Shown piece by piece: positions 34,517 to 44,030 of a stretch of DNA of 51,206 nucleotides (position 1 is its first letter; the number at the start of each line of letters is the position of its first letter). The notes under the pieces are model-generated. The model worked only from the letters and a program-made list of their open reading frames with translations. It searched no databases and was not told where the DNA came from. A program made the position numbers and the translations under genes. The stretch lies in NCBI GenBank assembly GCA_015068725.1, contig SVKA01000002.1:1-51206 (forward strand), given 5' to 3'. Source of the DNA: Oscillospiraceae bacterium (GTDB taxonomy: Bacteria > Bacillota > Clostridia > UBA1381 > UMGS1253).

Positions 34517-35736
34517 TACGCATCACCACCCATCAACTCGTTTTGTATAGCAATTATGCTATCAAGAGCGGTTTCAATATCACCGACAGTTGTATTAACT
34601 TCCTCTTTTGTTGCATATTTAGAGCTAAATCTCACGCCTGTATCGTCATAATATGCTTTTACAGCTTCATTCACTTTAAACGCTTTCCAAGCACTCCAAA
34701 CGGCATCGCTCCACGCGCCCGTGCTATAATCAAAGTCGTGATTTTTGCTCCTTATATAGATTTTCCCTGAAGGAAAAATCAGCATTTGAGAATATATGTG
34801 GTAGCTATCGCCCTCAGTATCGTTTGCCATACACAAAGCGTACATTTCAGAATTTACCCACTCGCTGTAATCTGTATCATTAAATTTTTCGCCATCCCAT
34901 ACACAATTAACGTCTGCGCCACCCGTTGTAACCCTACATACGCCGTCTGTAAAGTTGTCAAGTTCGGTATAGACGATACTTGGTATACCTTCATCCTTTG
35001 TCGCACAAGCATCAAGCGAAGCTTCAATCTTTTCAACAGTTTCTGTAACCTCATCCTTTGTTGCATAAGTGTCTGCTATAACGTTTCCTTTTGCGTCTTG
35101 TGTTGCCCTGTCTGCTATGTAAGCTTCATACGGTTTCACACTCTGCCACTTGCTCCACTCGCCGTATACCAAATTTCCATAGTTCTCGTCGTTTTCATCC
35201 CAAACATAGCGGTCATTTTTATACCTTGTATACATTTGCCCGCTTCCAAAAATCAGTGTTTGATAATAATCCCAGTTATCACCTTCATATTCACAGTGCG
35301 CTATGCAAAGGGCATAATTTTCAGACTCTATTGTATAAATTGAATCAAAAAAGCTTTCACCGTCAAAATATTTATCACCTTTTACCCTGCATACACCATC
35401 TGTAAAATTATCAAGCTCATCAGAGCTAATACTCGGTATATCGCCAAACTCGCTCCACGCGCCGTCTTTTCTTGCGTACAGTTTCCCGTCTTCAGGTGCG
35501 TTATATATTGGCTCTTCCGTTATTTTGTCAAGTATATCTTTATTGTCATGCGTATGCTGCTTTGACACATCAATATCTTTAAGCTCATCAATAATTCCGT
35601 TAACGCTTTGTTTAAGCTCATTTGCAGTGTTTGAGTCAAACCACTCTTTAAGCTCTGATGCGCTCATTTGCGGCGTATCATCAAGCGCGCTCACGGGTTT
35701 TGAAAAGCTGTTTATTTTATAATCAGATAGTCCCAT
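34516..35736 (-). CDS. Tail fibre with two pyocin-knob-like repeats
   Basis: 406 residues. An N-terminal helical part (about 1-75, KQHTHDNKDILDKI) is followed by two related modules of about 110 residues. Both contain LDNFTDGVCRV, an ALC.A segment, Q.LIF.SG..Y.R and W..W, the pattern of pyocin-knob fibre domains. They are separated by coiled-coil stretches (KDEVTETVEKIEASLD; KEEVNTTVGDIETALD) that end the chain, consistent with a trimeric fibre. Its receptor cannot be guessed. Confidence 0.7.
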   Translation of the reverse strand: MGLSDYKINSFSKPVSALDDTPQMSASELKEWFDSNTANELKQSVNGIIDELKDIDVSKQHTHDNKDILDKITEEPIYNAPEDGKLYARKDGAWSEFGDIPSISSDELDNFTDGVCRVKGDKYFDGESFFDSIYTIESENYALCIAHCEYEGDNWDYYQTLIFGSGQMYTRYKNDRYVWDENDENYGNLVYGEWSKWQSVKPYEAYIADRATQDAKGNVIADTYATKDEVTETVEKIEASLDACATKDEGIPSIVYTELDNFTDGVCRVTTGGADVNCVWDGEKFNDTDYSEWVNSEMYALCMANDTEGDSYHIYSQMLIFPSGKIYIRSKNHDFDYSTGAWSDAVWSAWKAFKVNEAVKAYYDDTGVRFSSKYATKEEVNTTVGDIETALDSIIAIQNELMGGDA

Positions 35737-35749
35737 ACTTATCTCTCCT

Positions 35750-38116
35750 TTACTTTACATATTTTCCGCTGCGATATTTTATCGCTGCTGCCAAAAAGCC
35801 GAATGGTTCTCCAGGCACGTCGTTTACAAACCGGAGTCCGAAAACATATACATTTTTTGCCTTGACGCCCGTAGAGAACACAAACGGAGCCTGTATGGTC
35901 CGGAAGGTAAAGCGCTCAAAATCCACATCGTCAAATGTAAATAAGTCGATATTTTCTCCCATTACCCAGTCGCGATAATCCTCGTTTGTATTGTAGTACA
36001 CCTTCACGCTGCTTCTTTTGTGCGGCATACATGTTATGTAGCAGTTGCGTATTGTCTTATAGCTTGCATATTCACCAAGCGTTGTCGCGCCTATTTCCCA
36101 CACAGCCTCAATCGCACGTGCATTGTCAACGCTGCCGTCAACCGCTACATTATCATAATACGCCAAAGGCTCGTCCTCTGACATAAAACGATATATTGCG
36201 CCTCCATCCGAGCCAAAATACATTGTACTATCCCTTACCCATACACATCTTACCTTCGGAAGAGAGTCAAAATAAAACCACTCAAAGCCGCTTTCAGCAT
36301 CGCATACATACGCGCAGTTATCAAGGAATACATAATATCTTTTGCCCATACTTGCACATACTGCGTTTTCAAGGTCTTTATGCTTCAAGAGTCTTCCGTT
36401 TATACGATGTGATACGCACGATGTATTGTTTTGGTTTTCGACGTTTGTACCGCTTATTGCAAAAACGCCGTCACGTCCAAGATACAGAGGCACACCGCCT
36501 ATACTTTTAAACGAGCTTGTATTTACTGCGCCGTAGGATATATTGCCCTGTTTAACTGTAAATAGCGCTGTTGTATTTCCGTTTTCGTCGTTTGTGAGCG
36601 AAAATGTACGAAGATATTGTGCGCTGTCCTTGCCGACGCCGTCTTTTACGATAATCAAATTGCCGTAAAGCTTGTGATAGCCGACTATTGCCGACTCCTC
36701 TGCGCCCACATCGGTATATCCAAGGTCCGAAAAATATGTCGCATCAAAAAGTCCGCTCGAAAAATCACGCGAAGGGTATTTTTCATTACCGCTCACAAAT
36801 ACACGCGTGTCCGTCGAGCCACCGTAAAGCGCATATATACTGCACTTGTCTATCACATCGCAGTCCACATCCGCAACATATTCGACGCATACCGTTGTAC
36901 CGCTTTTGCCAATGCCTTCAACACCTTCAACATCCGACGTTGGCATAGAAATTTCAAAACACGAATTGTTGCCGCGCCATGTTCGAAAACACGCAATTAA
37001 TGAATTTGCACCATCACGATAATTGTGAAGAAGTTCTCCATTTACCCACACACGTGTTGCATGCGTACTTTTTCCTACAAAAAAAGCATACGCCGTCGCT
37101 CCCGGTCTAAAATAATCACCCGTAAACAAAAACTCTGCTTTGCGCAGTCTTGACGCAAGGTTTACAGCTTCTAAAACCTCGCCCGTATAGCCGTTATACT
37201 CACTTGTCGTATTACCATCTTCATCAAGCGGAGCACCGCCGCCTGACCACGCTATAGCAACAGGCATTCTGTTTATAACGACAGTAGGCACATACACAAA
37301 ATTATCATACTGCACAATAACATATGGTGTGCCATAGTGTGCCTTCTCAACCTGATATGAATTTCGTCTAAGTTCGATATATAACCCTTTTTCATCTGTA
37401 CCGACCGAATAATTTTCTTCGTTTACGCGAAAATGACCGTCGCTTCCCGGCATATACAAGGATGCAATGCGCACATCATTTGCAAACTCAGGCTTTGCGA
37501 CATACATTTTGTCTTTGCTGTTAAACCCATACCCATCAGACGCAAACTCAATCTTTTTATAGCTGCTTTTTGCGTTATATCCAAAGCTTTCACCGCCAAA
37601 CTGAGTCTTTGTGCGTCCGCTTATTATTGTGGGTGCATCCTCTTCGGTGCTGCCTGTGCTCGCTTCATTTACAAAGCCGTAACACAAAGAGCCGCTAAAA
37701 TCGTCATAACCGATTTTTATATACCTTGCGCCGATTATATAAAGAGCGCTGTCAAACATAAATCCGCGGCTTTTTTTATCAAGAAGCCCTGTAAGCAGTT
37801 CATCACCAAGTGTAAAGCTGCCATCATCGCCGACGTCTATTTTATACAGACTCGTACCAATATGGGCAAAGTGGTATGTATTAGAATCGGCGGCGCATAC
37901 GTACTCAAAAATTCCGTTTACGTTTCCCTGCGCTTCAAGCACGCGGCGATAACCTGTACGCTTTTCTACATATCCGTTTTTATTTACAAGCATATTTTTT
38001 GCCTCGGGCGAGCGCTTTGGTGAGAGTTTTGACGGCTCGCTTGTAAAGTCTACACCTACAAACTCATCTGCAGTATATATCTTTTCGGGAACAGACGAAC
38101 CAAATTTTAATGCCAT
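35750..38116 (-). CDS. Large tail/stabilisation protein, podovirus-like
   Basis: 788 residues, beta-rich, no signal or membrane segment. It starts with a segment seen in phage stabilisation proteins (FTSEPSKLSPKRSPEAKNMLVNKNGYVEKRTGYRRV) followed by repeated blade-like units (YHFAHIGTSLYKI, FMFDSALYIIGARYIKI, LYLGRDGVFAISG, RYYVFLDNCAYVCDAE, TMYFGSDGGAIYRF) suggestive of a propeller. By position after the connector it is the main tail hub of a short-tailed particle. Largest structural protein of the operon. Confidence 0.65.
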   Translation of the reverse strand: MALKFGSSVPEKIYTADEFVGVDFTSEPSKLSPKRSPEAKNMLVNKNGYVEKRTGYRRVLEAQGNVNGIFEYVCAADSNTYHFAHIGTSLYKIDVGDDGSFTLGDELLTGLLDKKSRGFMFDSALYIIGARYIKIGYDDFSGSLCYGFVNEASTGSTEEDAPTIISGRTKTQFGGESFGYNAKSSYKKIEFASDGYGFNSKDKMYVAKPEFANDVRIASLYMPGSDGHFRVNEENYSVGTDEKGLYIELRRNSYQVEKAHYGTPYVIVQYDNFVYVPTVVINRMPVAIAWSGGGAPLDEDGNTTSEYNGYTGEVLEAVNLASRLRKAEFLFTGDYFRPGATAYAFFVGKSTHATRVWVNGELLHNYRDGANSLIACFRTWRGNNSCFEISMPTSDVEGVEGIGKSGTTVCVEYVADVDCDVIDKCSIYALYGGSTDTRVFVSGNEKYPSRDFSSGLFDATYFSDLGYTDVGAEESAIVGYHKLYGNLIIVKDGVGKDSAQYLRTFSLTNDENGNTTALFTVKQGNISYGAVNTSSFKSIGGVPLYLGRDGVFAISGTNVENQNNTSCVSHRINGRLLKHKDLENAVCASMGKRYYVFLDNCAYVCDAESGFEWFYFDSLPKVRCVWVRDSTMYFGSDGGAIYRFMSEDEPLAYYDNVAVDGSVDNARAIEAVWEIGATTLGEYASYKTIRNCYITCMPHKRSSVKVYYNTNEDYRDWVMGENIDLFTFDDVDFERFTFRTIQAPFVFSTGVKAKNVYVFGLRFVNDVPGEPFGFLAAAIKYRSGKYVK

Positions 38117-38131
38117 ATCTACGCACCCCCC

Positions 38132-38500
38132 TTAGTAATGATTTTTGATATCTTCAAAGCTTGCAACCATATGCTTTCTTTTAAGCATTTCAAACTCTGC
38201 GCCCATCGCATTTGACATAGGTTTATCATCATCTGCACACAAAAGCGAGGCAAGTCCGTATGCCATACATTCCGAGACAAAGCCCTCATCGTAACATATT
38301 TCATCCTCAAGCTTCTCAATGACCTGTGCCTTCTCAAGCAGCTTTATTTGCTTTGAATCACGCAGCGAATTTTCTATAGAAAAGCATTGTGCCAAAAGCT
38401 GATTGATAAGAGGTTTTGCATTTTTCTTAAATTTTCCTGAGCGACTTTCATCTTCGTTTAAAAGTGCCATCGCGCGCGAAAAAATTTCTGCTGCCTTCAA
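38132..38500 (-). CDS. Head-tail connector-like protein
   Basis: 122 residues, mostly helical (MKAAEIFSRAMALLNEDE, LINQLLAQCFSIENSL, ECMAYGLASLLCADDD). Size, helical make-up and position between capsid and tail-hub genes suggest a head-closure protein similar in role to P22 gp4; no motif is decisive. The 87 bases between it and the capsid gene contain a GC-rich hairpin. Confidence 0.55.
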   Translation of the reverse strand: MKAAEIFSRAMALLNEDESRSGKFKKNAKPLINQLLAQCFSIENSLRDSKQIKLLEKAQVIEKLEDEICYDEGFVSECMAYGLASLLCADDDKPMSNAMGAEFEMLKRKHMVASFEDIKNHY

Positions 38501-38587
38501 ATTTTATCACCCCAATCATTTATTTTGCGGGACGAAGAAACACCTCCCCGCCCCGCATATATACCCAATACTATCTGTTACTTTATT

Positions 38588-39634
38588 TTACGCCTGTGCC
38601 TCGCAAACCGCTGATGCAAATGTGTCATCACTCTTTGCAAACGCTTTTATAACCTGACCTGCCTCAAGTGTTACAACAGAAGAATACTTTTGAGCATTTT
38701 CGCTGTAACGCGGGTCTGTGCCATCAACTGTGTAGTAAATGTCTGCACCATCTTCATTTGAAATAGTTGCAACAAATCCATCTACATTGATTGTCGGTGC
38801 CTGCGTTACTCTCTCATCAGAAACCGCCGCATAAACACCCATACATCTCGCGCCGATTACAAACGCATCGTAGTTATTTCTTCCTTCAAGAAGTGCACCG
38901 CTGATGCCCGGCGGGTCCTGATGAACCTTTGCATCACGAATTTTGTAAGGAAGTATTACCGCATCCTTATGTGCAAGAAGGAAGTATACACCCTCAGGCA
39001 AATAGCTTGAAGGAACTTTAACGATTTTTGCGCCGAACACATCGCCAACTATTCCTTTTGCCAAAGCCTTTTCGCCAAGAGATTCAATACCCAAAAATTC
39101 CGCCGACTGACGAATAAGGCTGTACATCTCACCTGTAACGTACAAATAACGGTTTTCCTGTGGAACACACGCATCGTCAAGCACCTTACATGCATTACCT
39201 ATATCAGCTATAATTGTCGCCTTTGTCGGCTTTTCAATACCCTCAACAGTTCCTGCAAGTGCACAATAACGCGAAAGTGCATACTTGTCCACCATCGGAA
39301 CAACCTTTTCGTTTGTCTGAAGCTTAAGCATCTTGCCCGCATTTTTAACAAGCATCTGCTCGTTGTTGTTACCTTTATCGATGATAATTGAGTAACTCTT
39401 ATCCTGTGTCATTGTAAGCTCCTGAACAGTATCACCCATCTCAACAGGTGTACCGAAACGGCTTGTACCCGAGCGTGTATAATCTACGGGTTCAACCGTC
39501 TGCGGAGTATAAATTTTAATTGTTTTAACACCGCTAAAATCCCATTCTTTTGATGTCTTATCTGCTACAAGAGAGCCTACGGTATACATACTTGCTATCT
39601 TGTCAGAATATTTTGCTGCCAAATTAATTGCCAT
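38588..39634 (-). CDS. Major capsid protein with C-terminal Ig-like domain
   Basis: 348 residues. HK97-fold-like coat (about 1-278; QELTMTQDKSYSIIIDKGN, YVTGEMYSLIRQSAEFLG, LLAHKDAVILPYKIRDAKVHQDP, ARCMGVYAAVSDER). A separate C-terminal domain (279-348; ADIYYTVDGTDPRYSENAQKY, GQVIKAFAKSDD) resembles chitobiase C-terminal/Ig-like modules and would decorate the outside of the shell. It follows the scaffold gene, as usual in P22- and phi29-like phages. Confidence 0.82.
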   Translation of the reverse strand: MAINLAAKYSDKIASMYTVGSLVADKTSKEWDFSGVKTIKIYTPQTVEPVDYTRSGTSRFGTPVEMGDTVQELTMTQDKSYSIIIDKGNNNEQMLVKNAGKMLKLQTNEKVVPMVDKYALSRYCALAGTVEGIEKPTKATIIADIGNACKVLDDACVPQENRYLYVTGEMYSLIRQSAEFLGIESLGEKALAKGIVGDVFGAKIVKVPSSYLPEGVYFLLAHKDAVILPYKIRDAKVHQDPPGISGALLEGRNNYDAFVIGARCMGVYAAVSDERVTQAPTINVDGFVATISNEDGADIYYTVDGTDPRYSENAQKYSSVVTLEAGQVIKAFAKSDDTFASAVCEAQA

Positions 39635-39684
39635 AAAAAATCATCCTTTCTTTTTTGTCTTGTGTCCTATCACCACTTTGCGTC

Positions 39685-40446
39685 TTAGCCAAAAAGTCCC
39701 TCCAAAAATGAATCAGGCACATTTTGGGCCGCACTTGAAATGGCGCTTCCAACACTTCTCAGACTCGCATTTTCATTTTGTTTTTGCATCATTACTTCGC
39801 GTTTTAGCTTTTCATTTTCATAAAGCGCATACGCAGTGCAAAGGTCTGTGCCATTATGAAACTTATGCCACACCTCATCTGGAATATCCTCGGGCAAAAC
39901 ATTTGGATAAGCTTTTGCAAAATCGTAAAATGGTTTTTTCTTTTCTGCCAAAAGCCTTTCACCTTCAAGCTTGTCCTCCAAATCCGTTACATAAAGCGCT
40001 TCACGCTCGCCTATACCGCGCCCCATAAGGTCTTCGACTCTTGAGCGCTTATCACGAAGTTTCTGCTGTGACAAGTACGCCTTAGAGCTTAGTCCGCTCT
40101 GTCTTGCATCGCGCAAAAGCTCACGCGCGCCGGGCTGTGCGCGCAAAATATCGTACTCATTTTTGACATGGTCATAGTTAAGTCCCTTCTGAGCATTGGT
40201 TTTAAGCTCCTCAAGGTCTAAAAACATTTCCTTGCCGTTATAAACCACCCTGTAGCGTCCGGACTCGTCTTCGCGCGTTTGATTGTCGCGCTCATCTTTG
40301 CCAAAATCGGCAAAAACATCTTCCTCGTCATTACAATTACAAGTGTTGTTTTCCTCCTCTTTCTCAAGAGAATCAAAAATCTCTTCATAATTGTTTTCGT
40401 CCGCTGTATTTAAAGTTGTTTCGGTCTGATTGGTTGTATCAAACAT
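39685..40446 (-). CDS. Capsid scaffolding protein
   Basis: 253 residues from ATG 40446 (AGGAG nine bases away). Acidic N-terminus (DSLEKEEENNTCNCNDEEDV), helical middle and basic C-terminal region (ALYENEKLKREVMMQKQNE), which is the typical charge pattern of scaffolds. It lies between portal and capsid genes. The NTCNCNDE cysteines are unusual and could bind metal. Confidence 0.72.
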   Translation of the reverse strand: MFDTTNQTETTLNTADENNYEEIFDSLEKEEENNTCNCNDEEDVFADFGKDERDNQTREDESGRYRVVYNGKEMFLDLEELKTNAQKGLNYDHVKNEYDILRAQPGARELLRDARQSGLSSKAYLSQQKLRDKRSRVEDLMGRGIGEREALYVTDLEDKLEGERLLAEKKKPFYDFAKAYPNVLPEDIPDEVWHKFHNGTDLCTAYALYENEKLKREVMMQKQNENASLRSVGSAISSAAQNVPDSFLEGLFG

Positions 40447-40476
40447 ATAAAAACACTCCTTTAACAAAATTATTTT

Positions 40477-42003
40477 TTATTGCATTGCCGCCATATCGGC
40501 AGCGCTTTTTTGTTTATCCATTCTTATCGCCTGAATAATTTTTTGCTTATTTTTTATGTACGCATCAGGTATCGAATTAAGATAAAGTTCTGCATCCTTT
40601 ATGATGCCGCTCGCATACAAATTGTCCGCAGTCTGTACCTGCATAATTTCTGACCAGTATGCGCTCGCACCCACATTGACATTAAGATTTAAATCATAAT
40701 CATTAAGCGATGCAAAATCAAAGCTTATGATATTGCCATCCTCATCATTTACCTCGCGCACACCATAATACGCTCTCATAATATCTACAAATATGCGTAT
40801 ATAATCCTCAACGAACTGATAAAACGACTGACGTATAAGCTCAAGCGGAGCGTTGCTCGCCTTTTGAAGCGCAATAATTGCCGCCGCATTATCAGGACGT
40901 ACATTTCCAAGTGCTGCATCAGATGCACCCATATACTCTTTTGTATATACCATCGTCTTTTCAACAAGCTCCATTACCGATCCGCTCATATCGGGCATTT
41001 TAAACGCCGTAGCCACAGCATCATTAACGCCGCCCTCAATTTTTACAGCCTCGCCTATTCTGTTGCTAAAGCCGTTCGGAAAACGGTTTTTATCATATAT
41101 AAGCTTTGGAAAAGCCATCTTCTTTACATAGTCCATTCCCATTGCATAGCACTTGTTTACAAAAATCTGATTTGGCAAAAGCTCCGTAACAGCCGCCTGA
41201 CCGTGATAACTGTTTTTCACGCTTTCCCAGTTCATAAATGCCACAGGATAAAGACTAAGAAATGTATCAAACGGCTGCTTTATAAATACATCTTTTGTAG
41301 ATTTAGAGCAATACACACTCCCGTTTTCCTTCCAGAAACGAATAAGCACAGTTACGCAGTCATCACGCTCATCATCAAGCTCACTTTCACTGTCAGGCTT
41401 GATTTGCGAAATGATTTTCTCATCAATGCCATTTTTTCTTGCCTCACTTATAACCTCATCAAGCTTTTTTCGAAGCGCCAGAATGATATGTCCCTGCGAC
41501 TGCACATCGCTTGATGCAGTATTGTCAAAAATCACATTTGTATTGTCAATTACCTCAATGTCTATGAGTCCCTTTGCAATCTGTCCCGTTTTCTTTGACG
41601 GATTAAAATACGCATATATACACGCATCACCATCGACACACGCATTACGAAGCGCGCGTCTGTTCTTTTGCTTGGCACGGCTGTATTCAATTGCCCTTTC
41701 GATTTCTCCCGAAACAATCTTCATAGCCGCAGCGGCACCGTCTTTTTTTGTAAACGTCGTCGCGCTCGCCGAAATATCATCTGACACAATCTGAGAAATA
41801 AACATATTGCATACACGCTTTAATATGTTAAATACTGGTTTGTCGAGATCCGGTGCGTCGACACCTTCCCACTGATTTCCTATAAAAAAGTTTTCATTTT
41901 TTCGCACTTTCTCATAAAGCTCTATGCTTTGATTGTACGACACGCCCTTCTGATATTCGTTATAAATCCCTTCGGGCGTAAGCTTTGTTTTTGAGTTCAC
42001 CAT
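40477..42003 (-). CDS. Phage portal protein (P22-like)
   Basis: 508 residues, SD GGGAGGTGA. Begins with a helical stem (YEKVRKNENFFIGNQWEG), followed by the core (KPVFNILKRVCNMFISQIVSDDI, ALRNACVDGDACIYAYFNP, DNTNVIFDNTASSDVQSQGHI) and a C-terminal helical region (EYMGASDAALGNVRPDNAAAIIALQ). Matches P22-type portal proteins. It forms the dodecameric DNA entry channel and binds terminase. The reading frame is complete. Confidence 0.85.
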   Translation of the reverse strand: MVNSKTKLTPEGIYNEYQKGVSYNQSIELYEKVRKNENFFIGNQWEGVDAPDLDKPVFNILKRVCNMFISQIVSDDISASATTFTKKDGAAAAMKIVSGEIERAIEYSRAKQKNRRALRNACVDGDACIYAYFNPSKKTGQIAKGLIDIEVIDNTNVIFDNTASSDVQSQGHIILALRKKLDEVISEARKNGIDEKIISQIKPDSESELDDERDDCVTVLIRFWKENGSVYCSKSTKDVFIKQPFDTFLSLYPVAFMNWESVKNSYHGQAAVTELLPNQIFVNKCYAMGMDYVKKMAFPKLIYDKNRFPNGFSNRIGEAVKIEGGVNDAVATAFKMPDMSGSVMELVEKTMVYTKEYMGASDAALGNVRPDNAAAIIALQKASNAPLELIRQSFYQFVEDYIRIFVDIMRAYYGVREVNDEDGNIISFDFASLNDYDLNLNVNVGASAYWSEIMQVQTADNLYASGIIKDAELYLNSIPDAYIKNKQKIIQAIRMDKQKSAADMAAMQ

Positions 42004-42030
42004 ACATCACCTCCCATAATTTTCGGCTTT

Positions 42031-42252
42031 TCAAATTTCAGCCTTGCTTTCGTTTTCTACGCCATAACTTAATAAATTCTGCCACTGACGCATAAGCTGA
42101 CTCTCGCTTTTTGCCAAGGTACTTTCATCATCACTTGCCACAATATTGATGCTTTCCTTTTGCTTTTTAAATGTAGCAATCTCACCTTTTGCCAAAAGCG
42201 TCAGACAAACACCCAAAACAGTTCCCAAAAGCGCAAATATACCGCACTGCAT
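42031..42252 (-). CDS. Short membrane-anchored phage protein, unknown
   Basis: 73 residues. One N-terminal hydrophobic helix (GIFALLGTVLGVCLTLLA) then a charged helical tail. SD GGGTGAGG precedes ATG. Lies between terminase and portal. It could be a small virion or lysis helper protein; no family recognised. Confidence 0.6.
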   Translation of the reverse strand: MQCGIFALLGTVLGVCLTLLAKGEIATFKKQKESINIVASDDESTLAKSESQLMRQWQNLLSYGVENESKAEI

Positions 42253-42276
42253 ACAACCTCACCCCCTTTATCAAAC

Positions 42277-43626
42277 TCAAACACCAAACTCAAGAAAACT
42301 CTCATACCCTTCGCTTTGCTCACTCATTTGTCCCCCGCCTTTAGATGACGATGCCTTCGAGCATATAAAACACCTGAGTGCATCAGGCGCATGCGTAAGC
42401 TCGTGTGGCTCATTTGCAACATCATTCGGATTTTTCTCATCAAACCGAAGCGACGGAAGAGTGCGAATAAGGTTTACACAATTTTCAAATATGACAAGCT
42501 TTGCCGTAGTTATACCCTGCTCATCACTATACGGTTTTAGCCACTCTTTCATTTCATACCAGCCTTGGACTCGGTTATTATTCGATTTATAAAAATAAAG
42601 TCCGTTTTCCAAAAATATATCAGCCGCACTTTTGCCCGTTTCCTGACGCCTGTTCCACATATCAGGCGGCGCAAAACGCATCAGGATTTCATCATCACCG
42701 TTTACAGTATGTATTCTTTTCGCCGCATCTGATATAATAAGTCCCTTTTCATAAAGCTCCTTATACACATACGCCTTGCCATTATCATCAAGCGCAATCC
42801 ATAAACACGCAAGCATATCAAGACCATAATCTATTGATATAAACCTTCTCCAATGCGAAGGTATCACAAACGGCTTTATCACATGAACATCACGATTAAA
42901 TTCATCAAAATACTGTCCGTCAAATACGTCCCAGTTTCCATCAAGCATCGCCATTCTCCTTGCCTTTGGCAGATTTTCCAAAGCTTTTACATAACCCGGC
43001 GAATACTTTAATAAGTAATCATTGTCATATACAAGCGACTTTATAAATCTGTAATCGCCCTCCTCTTCACTTTGGCGATAATTTCTGTCTATAAACAATC
43101 TCTTTACCCATCCATGCCCAACTCCGCCCGGATTACACGTAAGGTACATTCTCGGCTCAAAATCCGTCTTACACAAACCGCTCGAGCGATTTGACTCCGT
43201 GAGCGCCTGATACTGAAACTCACTAAACTGTGTAGCTTCCTCCATAAAAATAACATCATACCCTTGTCCCTGATACTGCAAAACATCATCCTCGGAGCTG
43301 CAATATCCAAGCACAATTCTGCTTTCGTTTGCAAATACAAATTCCCTTGTTGATGATTTATAAACTGCCGCATTTTTCAATAGCTTTTTTAAAGGATATA
43401 TATGATTTTCACGAAGAGAAGAGAGCGTTCTTCTCAAAAACAAAATCTGTATTCCGCTATGTGCAAGCGCAAGCATAACTGCTTTTGTACGCGCCGCCCA
43501 GCTCTTTCCACCGCCTCTTGCACCGCCATAAGCCACAAATCTTTCCTTTGCGCAAAAAAATTCTTCTTGCTTTGCAAGTGGCTTTCCAAGCTTTAAACAG
43601 CTTTTTTTATTTGCTACTTCGCCCAT
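42277..43626 (-). CDS. Terminase large subunit
   Basis: 449 residues. ATPase: Walker A YGGARGGGKSWA (34-42), Walker B DVIFMEEATQ, coupling motif MYLTCNPGG. RNase H-like nuclease: first acidic residue in FISIDYGLD, third in LTHAPDALRC. Both activities look intact. It packages DNA into the procapsid through the portal. Its ATG overlaps the small-subunit gene by 13 bases. Confidence 0.94.
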   Translation of the reverse strand: MGEVANKKSCLKLGKPLAKQEEFFCAKERFVAYGGARGGGKSWAARTKAVMLALAHSGIQILFLRRTLSSLRENHIYPLKKLLKNAAVYKSSTREFVFANESRIVLGYCSSEDDVLQYQGQGYDVIFMEEATQFSEFQYQALTESNRSSGLCKTDFEPRMYLTCNPGGVGHGWVKRLFIDRNYRQSEEEGDYRFIKSLVYDNDYLLKYSPGYVKALENLPKARRMAMLDGNWDVFDGQYFDEFNRDVHVIKPFVIPSHWRRFISIDYGLDMLACLWIALDDNGKAYVYKELYEKGLIISDAAKRIHTVNGDDEILMRFAPPDMWNRRQETGKSAADIFLENGLYFYKSNNNRVQGWYEMKEWLKPYSDEQGITTAKLVIFENCVNLIRTLPSLRFDEKNPNDVANEPHELTHAPDALRCFICSKASSSKGGGQMSEQSEGYESFLEFGV

Positions 43627-43988
43627 TGTTTCACCCTCTCATCAAGCGTTACCAAAAGCTCATTTTGTCCCTCGCCCATTTTTTCGCCTCCGCACGAAAG
43701 CCGCTTGATAATCTCAGTTACAAGCGATAAAACCTCGCTCGTATCCATCACGCTCTCACGTTTTAGTGTTTCAATAAGCGACTTTACCTGCGCACTTTTA
43801 AGCTCATCATCCTCATCAATAGCGCATATCGCCTCTCGTATTTTTTTATCGTACTTTTTTGCAAAGCGCAGCCTGTCAAGAATTAAAAGCATACCGTTTT
43901 TTACAATTTCCTTGCCCTTTAGCGCAAAAACATTTTCTACATTTCTTATCGCATCCTCACAAACCATCTCATCTTTTTTGTTTGGCAT
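43614..43988 (-). CDS. Probable terminase small subunit
   Basis: 124 residues from ATG 43988 (a GGTG ribosome site; the upstream ATG lacks one). Helical and charged, MPNKKDEMVCEDAIRNVENVFALKGKEIVKNGML then LRFAKKYDKKIREAICAIDEDDELKSAQVKSLIETLK. Position directly before and overlapping the large subunit is the main argument. A clear DNA-binding HTH is not evident, which could mean relaxed or no sequence-specific pac recognition. Confidence 0.6.
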   Translation of the reverse strand: MPNKKDEMVCEDAIRNVENVFALKGKEIVKNGMLLILDRLRFAKKYDKKIREAICAIDEDDELKSAQVKSLIETLKRESVMDTSEVLSLVTEIIKRLSCGGEKMGEGQNELLVTLDERVKQWAK

Positions 43989-44030
43989 AAACTCATCACC
44001 GCCTCCCATATAACCATTTCTAAGTATTTT

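Noticed and set aside
37433-38023. 196-codon plus-strand open frame inside the large tail gene
   Set aside because: Antisense shadow without ribosome site or recognisable protein features.
40864-41514. 216-codon plus-strand open frame within the portal gene
   Set aside because: Antisense shadow of the portal gene; no ribosome site and a composition rich in Cys, His and Arg as expected of a complement frame.
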